Source: Kistimonas sp. bin40
GTDB lineage: Bacteria; Pseudomonadota; Gammaproteobacteria; Pseudomonadales; Endozoicomonadaceae
Direction of reading: 5' to 3'
Assembly: GCA_002238585.1 (NCBI GenBank)
Contig: MPMQ01000009.1
Location: 1-64,000 of the forward strand
DNA: 64,000 nt
The notes below the pieces were generated by a model. It was not told where the DNA came from. It searched no databases and saw only the letters and a list, made by a program, of their open reading frames with translations. The translations under genes and the position numbers were made by a program. Below, piece by piece: positions 29,401 through 39,552 of this stretch (position 1 is the first letter of the stretch; each line of letters starts with the position of its first letter).

Positions 29401-29598
29401 CAGGAGGCTGCAAGCCAGGCCCCGCCGCAACACTGGCCCGGTATCAGCAGACAAAACCGCTCCCGGGCGTCCGTCAGCCGGATGACTGCAACAACTGGCG
29501 GGAACCTGGCCCGACGCTATGGCATTGTGAAGCCTTGTTCCCGTCAGTGCCTGCACCGCAGACAAGGCTTGTTACCGGTGTCTGCTGGAGAGAAGAGA

Positions 29599-29623
29599 GA
29601 TCAAGCTGACAAGATGGTCACAA
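29599..29623 (+). promoter_or_regulatory. leader dyad of zf16
   Basis: GATCAAG followed by TGACAAGATGGTCA at 29607-29620. The preceding GAGAAGAGA is shared with the zf15 leader. Confidence 0.52.
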
Positions 29624-29686
29624 CGACGGATCCCCACAGAAAACTTTGCACTCCAAACTCCCAGTTGCTCCCAACAGGACAGCCCT

Positions 29687-30970
29687 ATGCTGCACACATC
29701 GACAAGGCCCTGCGCCTGCGCGTCACAGCCCGCAAGCCAGCACGCCCTGCAAGCGAGATACGCCAGACTCCCCGGAGCTACAAGCTGGCCATCAGCCGGC
29801 CACTCCTGCCTCAACACCCCCGTTCTGCCGCTCAATCCCCGCCAGGACTGCTGCGAACTGTTGCACCGCCCCCGCGACTTCAAAAAGCCCCTGCAACCCC
29901 GCCCAGGCACCAAATACCTTGTCTGTCCCCATGAAGGCTGTGAATATGCATCGCTACACTCCAGCAACCTGTCGCGACATCTGCACGTCCACCGCCACTA
30001 CAAACCCTTTTTCTGCCCCTATGAATACTGTGAATATTTCTCACTACTGCCACACAATCTGACAAGACATCTGCGCACTCACACTCTCCCGAAACAGCTT
30101 TCCTGTCCCTATGAAGGCTGTGGACGCTTTTTCCGGGAACCAGCCCCCTGGACCCGGCACCTGCAAACCCATACCGGCGCAAAACCCTTTGGCTGCCCAC
30201 ATGAAGGTTGTCGACAGGCGTTCGCACGGCCAGACCACCTGGAAACACACCAGCTCATCCACACCAGGAAAAAGCTCTTTATCTGTTCCCATCAAGGCTG
30301 CGCAAAGGCATTCATACGGTCAGACAACCTGAAAAGACACCGGTTCTCCCACGCCGAAGAAAAACCCCTTACCTGCCCACACGAAGGCTGCGGACGTGCA
30401 TTCCTCTGGCCAAGCCACCTGAAAACACATCTGATCGTCCATTCAGAAGGAGAAAAGCCTTTCCCCTGCCCGGAGCAAGGTTGTGGACGCGCATACACAA
30501 CATCCACAAATCGGAACAAACACTTGCGCACGCATTCGGACACAAAGCCCTTTCCCTGTGCATACGAAAGTTGTCGACGCGCGTTCGCATACGCTTCCGG
30601 TCTGACATACCACGTGCGTACTGCTCATACACGCACAAAACCCTACAGCTGTCCTCATGAAGACTGTGGATATTCGTCCGCATCCTCCACCCATCTGACA
30701 AACCACCGGCGTACCCATACCCGCACCCGTGTCGCTCCCAACGCCCTGTCCACACCTGCACACGCCAGTTTGCGGCGCACGCAAAGAGGCCTGCGCAATG
30801 CGCCTGTACAAGCTCACAGCAGTCGTAGCATCACGCCGGTGCAGGAGACAACCACCGCAAACCCGACAAGCCATTACCACTCTGTGATCGCCTGGGTGTA
30901 TGGCGGCGTTGTTTATCAGGCCCCACCAGCGCTCGCCCCTGCAGGTCGCACCTGTAGCCGGGGATTTTGA
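29687..30970 (+). CDS. zf16: 9-finger C2H2 protein, compact
   Basis: 427-aa protein; ATG after AACAGGACAGCCCT. Nine regular fingers at residues ~76-350, including one H-X4-H finger and one linker with an extra residue (SEGEKPFPC). The linker is short. Tail HYHSVIAWVYGGVVYQ. The TGA stop lies inside a 32-nt hairpin at 30967-30998. Confidence 0.84.
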   Translation: MLHTSTRPCACASQPASQHALQARYARLPGATSWPSAGHSCLNTPVLPLNPRQDCCELLHRPRDFKKPLQPRPGTKYLVCPHEGCEYASLHSSNLSRHLHVHRHYKPFFCPYEYCEYFSLLPHNLTRHLRTHTLPKQLSCPYEGCGRFFREPAPWTRHLQTHTGAKPFGCPHEGCRQAFARPDHLETHQLIHTRKKLFICSHQGCAKAFIRSDNLKRHRFSHAEEKPLTCPHEGCGRAFLWPSHLKTHLIVHSEGEKPFPCPEQGCGRAYTTSTNRNKHLRTHSDTKPFPCAYESCRRAFAYASGLTYHVRTAHTRTKPYSCPHEDCGYSSASSTHLTNHRRTHTRTRVAPNALSTPAHASLRRTQRGLRNAPVQAHSSRSITPVQETTTANPTSHYHSVIAWVYGGVVYQAPPALAPAGRTCSRGF

Positions 30971-30998
30971 CATCTTCCCCGACCTGGGGGATTGTCAA
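30967..30998. terminator. hairpin overlapping the zf16 stop
   Basis: Nested inverted repeats: outer arms TTGACA (30967-30972) and TGTCAA (30993-30998), inner arms CCCC/GGGG around GACCT. It could act as a terminator, although no T-run follows. The text TTGACATCTTCCCCG also resembles IS200/IS605-type element ends. Confidence 0.45.
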
Positions 30999-31181
30999 GG
31001 ACATGCCAACAACCGCCGGGCAGCCGTTTTGATCGCATCACCCAATGACACAAACCTGCCGGGCGGATGCCATGGCGTAACAGGACGCCAGACAGCGCGA
31101 GCCATCACACCAGAAAACCCTGCCCGTCGCTCTTTGCCTGGCACCGGGCTGCGCACCCCGGCAAGGCCCGTCAGAAAAACG
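30999..31181. other. zf16-zf17 intergenic spacer
   Basis: No gene visible. Unlike most spacers it has no recognisable post-stop family text, consistent with a foreign insertion remnant next to the hairpin. Confidence 0.4.
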
Positions 31182-31210
31182 CTCGATCAGGATAACAAGA
31201 TGGTCACAAG
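31182..31210 (+). promoter_or_regulatory. leader dyad of zf17
   Basis: CTCGATCAGGATAACAAGATGGTCACAAG; GATAAC/GGTCAC half-sites, followed by GCGGATAAACAGG. Confidence 0.52.
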
Positions 31211-31272
31211 CGCGGATAAACAGGGGTAGACCCTGCACTCCAAACTCCGGCTGATCTCCACCGGACACCCCT

Positions 31273-32532
31273 ATGCTGCACAGGCCCTCAAGACCCTCTA
31301 CCGCTGCGTCAATGGCGGTGACAGGCCCTGGCAAGAAAGAGCCCACTCCTGTCAAAAAAACAGTTTCCCTGCATGTCTGTCCTCATCATGACTGCGGCAA
31401 GCTGTTCAAGCAGGCCTGCGGCCTGAAGCAGCACCTGAGAAGCCATAGCGGAGTAAAACCCTTTGTCTGTTCACACCCTGGCTGCGGATGTGCATTCACA
31501 CGAACTGCCAGTCTGATGCACCACAAGCGCATCCACAAAGGAGAAAAGCCTTTTGTCTGTCCACATGAAGGCTGTAGATATGCCTTCACACAAGCCAGCA
31601 ACCTGACAAGACACAGGCGTCGGCACTCAGGAGAAAGACCTTTTGTCTGTCCCCATGAAGGCTGTGCTTATTCGGCCACACAATCAGGCAACCTGAGCGC
31701 ACATTTGCAGGTCCACTCACGACAAAAATCCTGGATCTGTCCGCAGCCAGACTGTGGATATGCGTCTGCACACTCAGCCCACCTGGCAAGGCATTTACGC
31801 ATCCACACCCCCAAAAAAACCTTCACCTGTCCCCGGGAGAGCTGTGGACGCAAGTTTGCACAATCAAGCGGGCTGGCACGGCATTTGCGCATCCACTCAG
31901 GAAAAAAACCCTTTGTCTGTCCGTATGAAGGCTGTGGGCATGCGTCCACACAATTGAGCAACCTGAAAGTCCATATGCGTCTGCACTCAGGAGACAACAC
32001 CTACAACTGTCCACACGAGGGCTGCGCAACCCGGTTCACCCAATTCAAGAACCTGAAAAGGCACCTGCTCCGCCACGCCAGCAAGCAAGCTGCCGACTTG
32101 TCCTGCAAAGGCCCTGGCAACAGGCGTGCCCGCCAGGCTTCATCACGGACCTGGTCCCCGATCAACGCGCGGCCTTTCATGCCGGAATCTGGCCGCAAGC
32201 ACCCTGGGCACCCGGACTCCGGCCAACGACTTTGGCTCTGTCCTGCGCAAAACCCTGGTACAAGCCGCGCATCAGCCAGGATGCCCGGACCGCGCCAGTT
32301 CACACCTGTTGTGACCGGTGTCCTGCAGGCGCGTTCCAGATTGTCCCACCAGGGGCCCAGGCGGCTGCTTCACCAGACACAGGGCAGATCCCGCGCAGCG
32401 CCGGCCAGCCACTACTGTTCGGTTATCACCTGGGCGTCCGGCGGCCGTGTTTTCAAATCCCCACCACCGGGAGAACAGCTCCCCGGCTGGCACAATGTGC
32501 AACCGGGGACTGCCAGCCGCTCCCCGCTGTGA
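31273..32532 (+). CDS. zf17: 8-finger C2H2 protein
   Basis: 419-aa protein; ATG in the consensus start region (CACCGGACACCCCT-ATG-CTGCAC). All eight fingers are intact, residues ~35-275, from CPHHDCGKLF to the capping CATRFTQFKNLKRH. Tail HYCSVITWASGGRVFK with several substitutions. The original stop is lost and QPGTASRSPL is added before TGA. Confidence 0.84.
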   Translation: MLHRPSRPSTAASMAVTGPGKKEPTPVKKTVSLHVCPHHDCGKLFKQACGLKQHLRSHSGVKPFVCSHPGCGCAFTRTASLMHHKRIHKGEKPFVCPHEGCRYAFTQASNLTRHRRRHSGERPFVCPHEGCAYSATQSGNLSAHLQVHSRQKSWICPQPDCGYASAHSAHLARHLRIHTPKKTFTCPRESCGRKFAQSSGLARHLRIHSGKKPFVCPYEGCGHASTQLSNLKVHMRLHSGDNTYNCPHEGCATRFTQFKNLKRHLLRHASKQAADLSCKGPGNRRARQASSRTWSPINARPFMPESGRKHPGHPDSGQRLWLCPAQNPGTSRASARMPGPRQFTPVVTGVLQARSRLSHQGPRRLLHQTQGRSRAAPASHYCSVITWASGGRVFKSPPPGEQLPGWHNVQPGTASRSPL

Positions 32533-32753
32533 AGACGAGCACCCCGGTCTCACAGGCCCGACCTGTCCTGCCGCCTGCTTACTTGAGCGTCGGCTGGATC
32601 CGGTCAAATGATCAGGGCAAAAGAGGACAGCACAGGCCGGCTGATACCATGGACAGCACAACGCCAGGCATCACCTGCAACCGGCAAAGGCTGCGCCATC
32701 CCTTGTTGCCAGGCACCAGCGGCGGCACGCGCCAGCACGGCCTCTGAGGAAAA
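32533..32753. other. zf17-zf18 intergenic spacer
   Basis: No gene visible. It contains CCCTTGTTGCCAGGCACC, text also present upstream of zf4 and zf29, so it is part of an older conserved 5' region. Confidence 0.5.
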
Positions 32754-32785
32754 CGCTGGCGCAAGATGACAACAGGGTTACAAGG
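32754..32785 (+). promoter_or_regulatory. leader dyad of zf18
   Basis: CGCTGGCGCAAGATGACAACAGGGTTACAAGG: TGAC/GTTA arms, TGATCA replaced. Confidence 0.42.
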
Positions 32786-32844
32786 ACAGATACATCAGCA
32801 GCCTGTGCACTCCAAGTCCCGGCTTATCTTCGCCGGACGACACC

Positions 32845-35049
32845 ATGCTGCACCCCCCGACAACTTTTCCCTCTGCTGGCGCATCAACGCCTGAGGCGAG
32901 CCATGGCGAGCCGCCCCCCCGCTCCGGCCGTACAGCGTCCCGCCCATGTATCTGCCCCTATGACGATTGCGGCAAGCAGCTCTATCAACCCAGTGACCTG
33001 AAACGGCACCTGCGAGTCCACACGGGAGAAAAACCTTTTATCTGTCCCCATGACGGCTGTGGACGGGCGTACTCACAACCTGGCGGTCTGACAGATCACC
33101 TGCGTACCCACACAGGCGAAAAACCCTTTGTCTGTCGACATGAAAACTGCGGACGGGCGTTCAACCGGGCAACCCATCTGACAAGACACACGCACCTGCA
33201 CACCAGAAAAAAGCGCTATGTCTGCCGCTATCAATACTGTGGACGGGCATTCAGACAGCCAGCAGATCTGGCCAGGCACCAACACAGCCACCCGGGAACA
33301 AGAACCCTTGTCTGCCCCTGTCCAGGCTGTGCCCGCCCAAGCTTGCCATCAAGCAACCTGAAGACACACCTGCGCGTCGCCTTACACGAAAGACCCTTTG
33401 TCTGTCCCCACGAAGGCTGTAGACATGCGTTCACCCAGCCTGGCGGTCTGACACAGCACTGGCGTGTCCACACCCGGGAAAAAGCCTTTGTCTGTACACA
33501 AGCAGGCTGTGGAACCTCTTTCAACAGAGCCGGCCATCTGATACAGCACTTGCGTGTCCACACCGGCGAAAAACCCTTTGTCTGTCCGTATGAAGGCTGT
33601 GGACTGGCGTGCGCGACCTCCGGCTCCCTGACCAAACACTTGCGCGTCCACTCAGGGACAAAACCCTTTGTCTGTCACTGGGAAAGCTGCGGACGTGCGT
33701 TCACACAATCTGGCGATCTGGTACGCCACTTACATGTTCACACCGGGGAAAGACCCTTTGCCTGCCCACATGAGGGCTGTGAAGATGCGTTCAGGAGATC
33801 AGGCCATCTGGTGCAGCACTTGCGTATCCACACCGGCGCAAAACCTTTTGTCTGTCCGCAGGAAGGCTGTGGACGTTCGTTCTCACAGCACGGCAACCTG
33901 AAAGCCCACCGGCATACCCACACAGGAACAAAACCCTTTGTCTGCCCATACGAAGGCTGTGGACGTGCATTTGCAGACTCTGGCAACCGGACCAGACACT
34001 TGCGCACCCACTCAAGGAAAAAAACCTTTGTCTGCCCGTACGAAGGCTGTGGACGTGCATTTGCAGACTCTGGCAACCGGACCAGACACTTGCGCACCCA
34101 CTCAAGGAAAAAACCCTTTGTCAGCCCCCACGCGGACTGTGCAAGCGCGTTCCACCCGTTTGACAAGATGAAACGTCATCTGCGCACCAGTCCAAAGAAA
34201 AACCCCGCAGATCCGGGCTGGACGGCCAGGGACAACGACTCCGGAAAAAAAAGACGACTGATCGCCGGCACAGGATCACAGCAAGCACAATCAGCGCATC
34301 CCGGCGTCCTGGAAGACTACAGCCCCAGGTTCAGGCACGCGGACGCTCTGAAGACACCTCTGCGCAGCCAGGGCAGCAAACAGTCCCATGCCCGTCATTC
34401 CCCGGCATCCAACAGCCGCCACTTGAGGTCCTGGACTGCGAACCTTCACCCGCGCCCTGGCAAGCGACCGCGCCTCTGTCCTTATGAAGGCCAGGCACAG
34501 GGCTTTTCACCACGACATCCAGGACAGCCCCCGTTTTTGACGCATGCCAGCAAAAGGCGCCATCGCCCTGCGCCCGCACCATACGCCTGGTCCCTTGCAC
34601 GCAAATCCCCCCGGAAAACACATGGGAGTCGGCAGATCGCCAAACGACCTTGTCTGTGTCCGGACGGCAACAGCGCATGCTTCGAACGAAACAAGATGCT
34701 CAAAATGCACGACCGCACACGTACCAATGCCTCCGGGGCGCCCGCTGCCGGCCCCATGCACATCCGCTCTGGTTCACACCGGCTCACACCATGGAAAGAA
34801 CCTCAGTTTCAGCCTGCACGGGGGGGAACCCTGCCCACTCTGGCAGACGTCAGCTATCCGTTCACAGAACATGGCCGGCGCCATATTCTGGCGCACGAGC
34901 ACAACCGACGCCGCGCCACACCGGCCCCGGGTATCACCCCGGAAACGGCGGCACGCCACTACTGCTCTGTTATCGTCCGGGTATCCGGCGGCGTGGTTCA
35001 CAAGCCTCCACCAGCGGGAACCCAATACCCTGGCTGGCAGAATCTGTAG
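32845..35049 (+). CDS. zf18: 13-finger C2H2 protein, full length
   Basis: 734-aa protein; ATG after CGCCGGACGACACC. Thirteen good fingers at residues ~33-430, led by CPYDDCGKQL. Two neighbouring fingers (about 33940-34110) are nearly identical ([19 protein letters not shown]), a recent 90-nt duplication. A capping unit has Cys to Ser (SPHADC). The ~230-residue linker holds a degenerate CPYEGQ motif and a CPDGNS..LKMH motif. Tail HYCSVIVRVSGGVVHK, normal TAG in CTGTAGCAGGAGAC. Confidence 0.87.
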   Translation: MLHPPTTFPSAGASTPEASHGEPPPRSGRTASRPCICPYDDCGKQLYQPSDLKRHLRVHTGEKPFICPHDGCGRAYSQPGGLTDHLRTHTGEKPFVCRHENCGRAFNRATHLTRHTHLHTRKKRYVCRYQYCGRAFRQPADLARHQHSHPGTRTLVCPCPGCARPSLPSSNLKTHLRVALHERPFVCPHEGCRHAFTQPGGLTQHWRVHTREKAFVCTQAGCGTSFNRAGHLIQHLRVHTGEKPFVCPYEGCGLACATSGSLTKHLRVHSGTKPFVCHWESCGRAFTQSGDLVRHLHVHTGERPFACPHEGCEDAFRRSGHLVQHLRIHTGAKPFVCPQEGCGRSFSQHGNLKAHRHTHTGTKPFVCPYEGCGRAFADSGNRTRHLRTHSRKKTFVCPYEGCGRAFADSGNRTRHLRTHSRKKPFVSPHADCASAFHPFDKMKRHLRTSPKKNPADPGWTARDNDSGKKRRLIAGTGSQQAQSAHPGVLEDYSPRFRHADALKTPLRSQGSKQSHARHSPASNSRHLRSWTANLHPRPGKRPRLCPYEGQAQGFSPRHPGQPPFLTHASKRRHRPAPAPYAWSLARKSPRKTHGSRQIAKRPCLCPDGNSACFERNKMLKMHDRTRTNASGAPAAGPMHIRSGSHRLTPWKEPQFQPARGGTLPTLADVSYPFTEHGRRHILAHEHNRRRATPAPGITPETAARHYCSVIVRVSGGVVHKPPPAGTQYPGWQNL

Positions 35050-35332
35050 CAGGAGACCTGCTGCCATTCCCCGCTGTGAACAAGAGCCTCCCGCTCCCGG
35101 CGCGCACAGACGGCGGTGTTCCCCCGGAGCCGGGCCAGCGGACTCTTGCCTGTGCCGTCCCGGACAGCGCACTGGCCCTGAGCCTGATGACTGCAACAGC
35201 CAATGGCCCCCTGCGACTGGCGCCAGGCCCAGGCGCGACTGCAGACAGCCGGTGCCAGCGCACGAAAGAAGCGGTGCACCGCGCTTGTGACCCAACACTT
35301 GCGGCCCTCGTCGGCAGTGTCCGTCGGCAACA
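35050..35332. other. zf18-zf19 intergenic spacer
   Basis: Non-coding. Begins with the post-stop text CAGGAGACCTGCTGCC and includes GAGCCTGATGACTGCAACAG, which recurs at about 29475, 54643 and 58588. No gene or T-run terminator seen. Confidence 0.55.
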
Positions 35333-35362
35333 AGCTTGATCAGGGTGACAAGATGGTTACAG
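35333..35362 (+). promoter_or_regulatory. leader dyad of zf19
   Basis: GCTTGATCAGGGTGACAAGATGGTTACAGG: one mismatch in each palindrome. Preceded by GTCCGTCGGCAACAA. Confidence 0.58.
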
Positions 35363-35425
35363 GGACGGATAGCTACAGACCGCTTCAGCACTCCAAACAC
35401 CAGCTGATCTCCACTGGACCATCCT

Positions 35426-36757
35426 ATGCTACACGCCCCGACCCGTTTTCCCTCTGCCGCCGCCTCAACGCTTGAGACGTGCCATGGCCAGCTGCGCACC
35501 CGCTCTGACCACAAGGCTCCCCCCTCTCATTTCTGCCCGTATGACAATTGCGGCAAGAAAATCTATCAATACAGCGATCTGAGACGGCACCTGAGAATCC
35601 ACACGGGGGAAAGACCTTTTGTCTGTCCACATGAAGGCTGTAGACATGCATTCAAACAATCAGCCCACCTGACGAAGCACCGGCTACGCACTCACGCCGC
35701 AAAAATCTCCTTTGTGCGTGCCCATGAAGGCGGTGGCCATGCGTTCCCTGACAAGCGGACAGGGCACTGGCGTCCTGTCCACACCCGGGCAACGCCCTTT
35801 GTCTGTTTATATCAAGACTGTGGACAAGCGTTCACACGAGCCAGCCATCTGAAAATACACTGGCGCATCCACACCGGAGAGAAACCCTATGTCTGTCTGC
35901 ATGACGGCTGTAGATATGCGTCCGCCCGATCAGGCGATCTGAAAACACACCTGCGTATCCACTCCGGAGAAAAAAACTTTGTCTGTCCACAGGAAGGCTG
36001 CAGATATTCGTGCACCCGATCAAGCACGCGGACACGGCACTTACGTATCCACACCGGAGCAAAACACTTTGTCTGTCCCGACAAAGGCTCGGGACGCCTG
36101 TACGCAGAAGCCGGCAGCCGGGCAAGACACCGGCGCGTCCATACCAGGCAACGGCCGTTTGTCTGTTCATACGAAAGCTGTGGATATGCGTTCGGACAAC
36201 AAAGGGATCCGGGAACACACGGGAGCCGCCACACCCAGACAACCGCCCCTGCCTCTTCATATCAAGCCTGTGGACAAGCATTCACCCGAGCCAGCCATCT
36301 GAAAATACACTGGCGCATCCACACCGGAGAGAGACCCTATGTCTGTCCGCATGACGGCTGTAGATATGCGTCCGCCCGATCAGGCGATCTGAAAATACAC
36401 TTGCGTGTCCACTCCGGACAAAAACCCTTTACCTGTTCATATGAGCACTGTGGACGTTCATTCGCACACAAAACACATCTGACCGTGCACTGGCGTATCC
36501 ACACCGGAGAAAAAAACTTTGTCTGTCCGCATGAGGGCTGTGGACGTCCGTTCACACAATCAGGCACCCTGAAAAACCACTTGCGTATCCACACTGGACA
36601 AAAAATTGTCCCGGCCCATTCGAAGGCTGTGGACAGGCATTCACAAAAACCGACAACTGGACAAGATAGTTGCGCGTCCACTCAGTCCACTCAAAAGAAA
36701 CAGCCTGTGTCCAGCCGCGCAAGGAAGCTTTGCCCGTCACTGCGGCCCCGGCACTGA
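35426..36757 (+). CDS. zf19: C2H2 protein with broken 3' end
   Basis: 443-aa frame; ATG after CACTGGACCATCCT. About nine intact fingers and three with a lost cysteine (RAHEGG, CPDKGS, SSYQAC) over residues ~37-390. A pair of fingers ([11 protein letters not shown] + [10 protein letters not shown]) at about 35810-35960 recurs 450 nt later, exactly five finger units apart. After RIHTGQK the frame shifts: another frame still reads [20 protein letters not shown] and then a stop. No linker or tail remains before 36757. Confidence 0.72.
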   Translation: MLHAPTRFPSAAASTLETCHGQLRTRSDHKAPPSHFCPYDNCGKKIYQYSDLRRHLRIHTGERPFVCPHEGCRHAFKQSAHLTKHRLRTHAAKISFVRAHEGGGHAFPDKRTGHWRPVHTRATPFVCLYQDCGQAFTRASHLKIHWRIHTGEKPYVCLHDGCRYASARSGDLKTHLRIHSGEKNFVCPQEGCRYSCTRSSTRTRHLRIHTGAKHFVCPDKGSGRLYAEAGSRARHRRVHTRQRPFVCSYESCGYAFGQQRDPGTHGSRHTQTTAPASSYQACGQAFTRASHLKIHWRIHTGERPYVCPHDGCRYASARSGDLKIHLRVHSGQKPFTCSYEHCGRSFAHKTHLTVHWRIHTGEKNFVCPHEGCGRPFTQSGTLKNHLRIHTGQKIVPAHSKAVDRHSQKPTTGQDSCASTQSTQKKQPVSSRARKLCPSLRPRH

Positions 36758-36777
36758 CTGGCACCCACCGGCAATGT

Positions 36778-36822
36778 CCTTGACATCCTCCCCGTCCTGA
36801 AGGCCGGGGCTTGCCGCGCCCC
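36778..36822. mobile_element. possible IS200/IS605-type end
   Basis: TTGACATCCTCCCCG opens a hairpin (CCCCG 36790-36794, CGGGG 36805-36809, loop including TCCTGAAGG), followed by CTTGCCGCGCCCCGGG. This text is typical of the ends of IS200/IS605 elements that carry TnpB. No transposase remains, so it would be a remnant or a captured end between zf19 and zf20. Confidence 0.45.
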
Positions 36823-36837
36823 GGGTCCGAAAGAACG

Positions 36838-36865
36838 CTGGATCAGGGAACAAGATGGTCACAAG
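36838..36865 (+). promoter_or_regulatory. leader dyad of zf20
   Basis: CTGGATCAGGGAACAAGATGGTCACAAG. The right half-site GGTCAC is intact; the left is reduced to GGAAC. Confidence 0.45.
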
Positions 36866-36927
36866 GACGGATAAATGCAGACAGCCTCCAGAGTCCAACC
36901 TCCGACTGGTCTCCATCGGACAACACT

Positions 36928-39261
36928 ATGCTTCACTTGCCTACAATGTCTTGTGCCTCCCACATCAGCACCACGGGCCAGCCATGGCAAACGGCCCCTG
37001 GCTCCAGCCCAAAGACCACCGCCCCAGGTATATCAAGGCTTGGCGACTGCGGCACAGAGCCCCATCAATCCGGCAAGCTGAACAGGCACCCTGGGCGACG
37101 CACTGGAAAAAAACCTTTTGGCTGTCCCAATACCGGCTGTGAACGTGCCTACGCACTATCAGGATCCCTGACAAGACACCTGCACACCCATGCACGAAAA
37201 AGGCCCCTGGCCTGTCCACAGGAAGGCTGTGCAGCTTCGTTCATACAATCAGGCCATCTGATACAGCATTTACGTGTCCACACCGGGGAACGGCCTTTTG
37301 TCTGTACACAGGAAGGCTGTACAGCTTCGTTCAAACAATCAGCCCATCTGATGCTGCACGGGCGTATCCACACCGGGGAAAAACCCTCTGTCTGTCCACA
37401 TGAAGGCTGTAACTATTCGACCACCCATTCAAGCAACCTGACACAACACCTGCGTGTCCACTCCAGAGAAAGACCCTTTGTCTGTACCTATAAAGGCTGT
37501 GGACATTCGTTCATACACGCGCCCAATCTGAAAATACACTGGCGTGTCCACTCCCGGGAAAAACCCTTTGGCTGTCCGCATGAAGACTGTGCAGGCTCGT
37601 TCACACAATCAGGCTCCCTGAAAAGGCATTTGCAGCGCCACACAGGACAAAAACTCTTTATTTGCCCGTACGAAGACTGTGGACGTGCATTCGCAGAATT
37701 GGGCATCCTGAGCACACACAAACGCCGCCACTCAGGAGAAAAGCCCTTTGTCTGTACCTGGGAAGGCTGTGGACGTTCGTTTACACAGGCAGCTGCCCGG
37801 TCAAGACACTTCCACGTCCACACAGGAGAAAAAACCTTCGTCTGTCCCTATGAAGGCTGCGGACGTTCGTTGACACGGTCACTCTATCTGGCGCGACACT
37901 TGCGCATCCATGCCGGAGCAACAAAAGAAAAGCCCTTTATCTGTCCACATGAAGACTGTGGAAGCGCTTTTACTCAAAAAATCCATCTCAAACAGCACCG
38001 GCGCATCCACTCAGGAGAAAGACCCTTTGTCTGTACTTATGAAGGCTGTGGACACGCGTTTACACAGTCAACCGCCCTGACAAGACACTTCCACCTCCAC
38101 TCAAGAAAGAAAAAGTTTTTCTGTCCACAGACAGGCTGTGGACAAGCGTTTACGCAGTCAAGCAGCCTGAAAACCCACAGCCATACCCACACAGGCAAAA
38201 GACCCTTTGTCTGCCCCTACGAAGGCTGTGGACGTGCATTTGCAGACACTGGCAACCGGACCAGACACTGGCATACCCACACAGGAACAAGACCCTTTGT
38301 CTGTACCTGGGAAGGCTGTGGACGTGCCTTTACAGAACCTGGCAACCGGGCCAGACACTGGCACGTCCACTCAAGAGAAAAACCCTTTGTCCCTGCGCGC
38401 AAGGACCACACCAACCGGTTCAGCCCATTTGACCGGATGAAACGCCCGCCAGACACCAGACCGAAAAACAGCCCAGCAGCTCCGGGCTGGACGGCCATGA
38501 AAAACGACTCAGGGACAAGAAAAGGCTTGACGGGCGGCATAGGATCACACAATCGGGAATCAGAACATTGCCACCGCCGGGAAGACCGCACCCCAGAAAT
38601 CAGACACAGGGAAATGGCGCAAAAGCCGCTGTCTGGCCTCAACGCAAAGTCTCTCCAGACCGGTCATCACCCGGAATCCAACGGCAGCTTTTTACCATCT
38701 CAATCGCTGCACATGCACCGACACACTCACACCAGGAAGCGATCTTGCGTCCGCCCCTGCAAGAACCCATGCGAGCAGTCCTTCACGCGCAAGGCCCCCG
38801 GCAAGACGCATCCATGCCGCCCCATTGGTCCACGCCCTTGTCTCTGTCTGGACGACATCCATGGAAACAGGCTGGCACGCCACAAGAGGCTCAGACCGCA
38901 CAGCCAGCTTCACACCGGTGCATCACAGACGCTCCCGCAGCACACCGGCTGCCGTTCAGCCCGTCATCTGCCATGGAGTGCGCATCAGCGCCGGTCAGCA
39001 CCGGGCAGACCCTTGCCCACTTTCAGGGACACCAGCCCTGCGTCCCTGGCAAGAATCGCGCGCGATGCCCGGGTGAGAACTCACGACAGGCTCGACTCTA
39101 CATGTGCCCGGGAGACAAGCTGCGCGAACCTGCAAGATCACTATTGCTCTGTTATCTTCGCGGTATCCGGCGGCGTTGTTTACAAACCCCAGCCACCAGG
39201 AACACACAAACCTGGCCGATCAAACTTGTCGCCGGGGACCCTCAGAGGCTACCGGCTGTGA
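36928..39261 (+). CDS. zf20: 14-finger C2H2 protein, longest in the array
   Basis: 777-aa protein; ATG after CCATCGGACAACACT. Fourteen intact fingers at residues ~69-490. Three in a row share an [18 protein letters not shown] helix and two share GRAF(A/T)-(D/E)-(T/P)GNR, indicating local duplications. One linker is lengthened ([11 protein letters not shown]). A degenerate capping finger ([13 protein letters not shown]) and a ~230-residue linker follow. Tail [16 protein letters not shown]; the TAG is changed to TCG, adding [10 protein letters not shown] before TGA. Confidence 0.86.
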   Translation: MLHLPTMSCASHISTTGQPWQTAPGSSPKTTAPGISRLGDCGTEPHQSGKLNRHPGRRTGKKPFGCPNTGCERAYALSGSLTRHLHTHARKRPLACPQEGCAASFIQSGHLIQHLRVHTGERPFVCTQEGCTASFKQSAHLMLHGRIHTGEKPSVCPHEGCNYSTTHSSNLTQHLRVHSRERPFVCTYKGCGHSFIHAPNLKIHWRVHSREKPFGCPHEDCAGSFTQSGSLKRHLQRHTGQKLFICPYEDCGRAFAELGILSTHKRRHSGEKPFVCTWEGCGRSFTQAAARSRHFHVHTGEKTFVCPYEGCGRSLTRSLYLARHLRIHAGATKEKPFICPHEDCGSAFTQKIHLKQHRRIHSGERPFVCTYEGCGHAFTQSTALTRHFHLHSRKKKFFCPQTGCGQAFTQSSSLKTHSHTHTGKRPFVCPYEGCGRAFADTGNRTRHWHTHTGTRPFVCTWEGCGRAFTEPGNRARHWHVHSREKPFVPARKDHTNRFSPFDRMKRPPDTRPKNSPAAPGWTAMKNDSGTRKGLTGGIGSHNRESEHCHRREDRTPEIRHREMAQKPLSGLNAKSLQTGHHPESNGSFLPSQSLHMHRHTHTRKRSCVRPCKNPCEQSFTRKAPGKTHPCRPIGPRPCLCLDDIHGNRLARHKRLRPHSQLHTGASQTLPQHTGCRSARHLPWSAHQRRSAPGRPLPTFRDTSPASLARIARDARVRTHDRLDSTCARETSCANLQDHYCSVIFAVSGGVVYKPQPPGTHKPGRSNLSPGTLRGYRL

Positions 39262-39465
39262 AGCCGGGCTGTCACAGTGTCCTGCCCCGGACAACGCGCA
39301 CCCAGGCCCTGAGCCCCTTCAGTCCGGGGGACTTCAACAGACAGCGCCACCCCTGCGCCTGATGCTTGATGAAGCGCAACAGCAGGCGACAGGCACCCGC
39401 GCTGCGGGAAGCTGTTCCCGTTACCGGCTGGTAGCCGCCAGAAATATCCGCAGCAACAGAAGGCA

Positions 39466-39490
39466 GTCAGGGTAGCAAGATGGTCACAAG
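39466..39490 (+). promoter_or_regulatory. leader dyad of zf21
   Basis: GTCAGGGTAGCAAGATGGTCACAAG; only the GGTCAC half is clear, in the usual position. Confidence 0.38.
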
Positions 39491-39552
39491 GGCAGATAAG
39501 TCAAACGTCTGTGCACTCCAATCTCAGGTTAATCTACTTACCGGACACCCCT

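Noticed and set aside
29122..29565. tRNA, rRNA or other RNA genes in the spacers
   Set aside because: I looked for cloverleaf arms and conserved rRNA text in the longer spacers and saw none; a covariance-model search would settle it.
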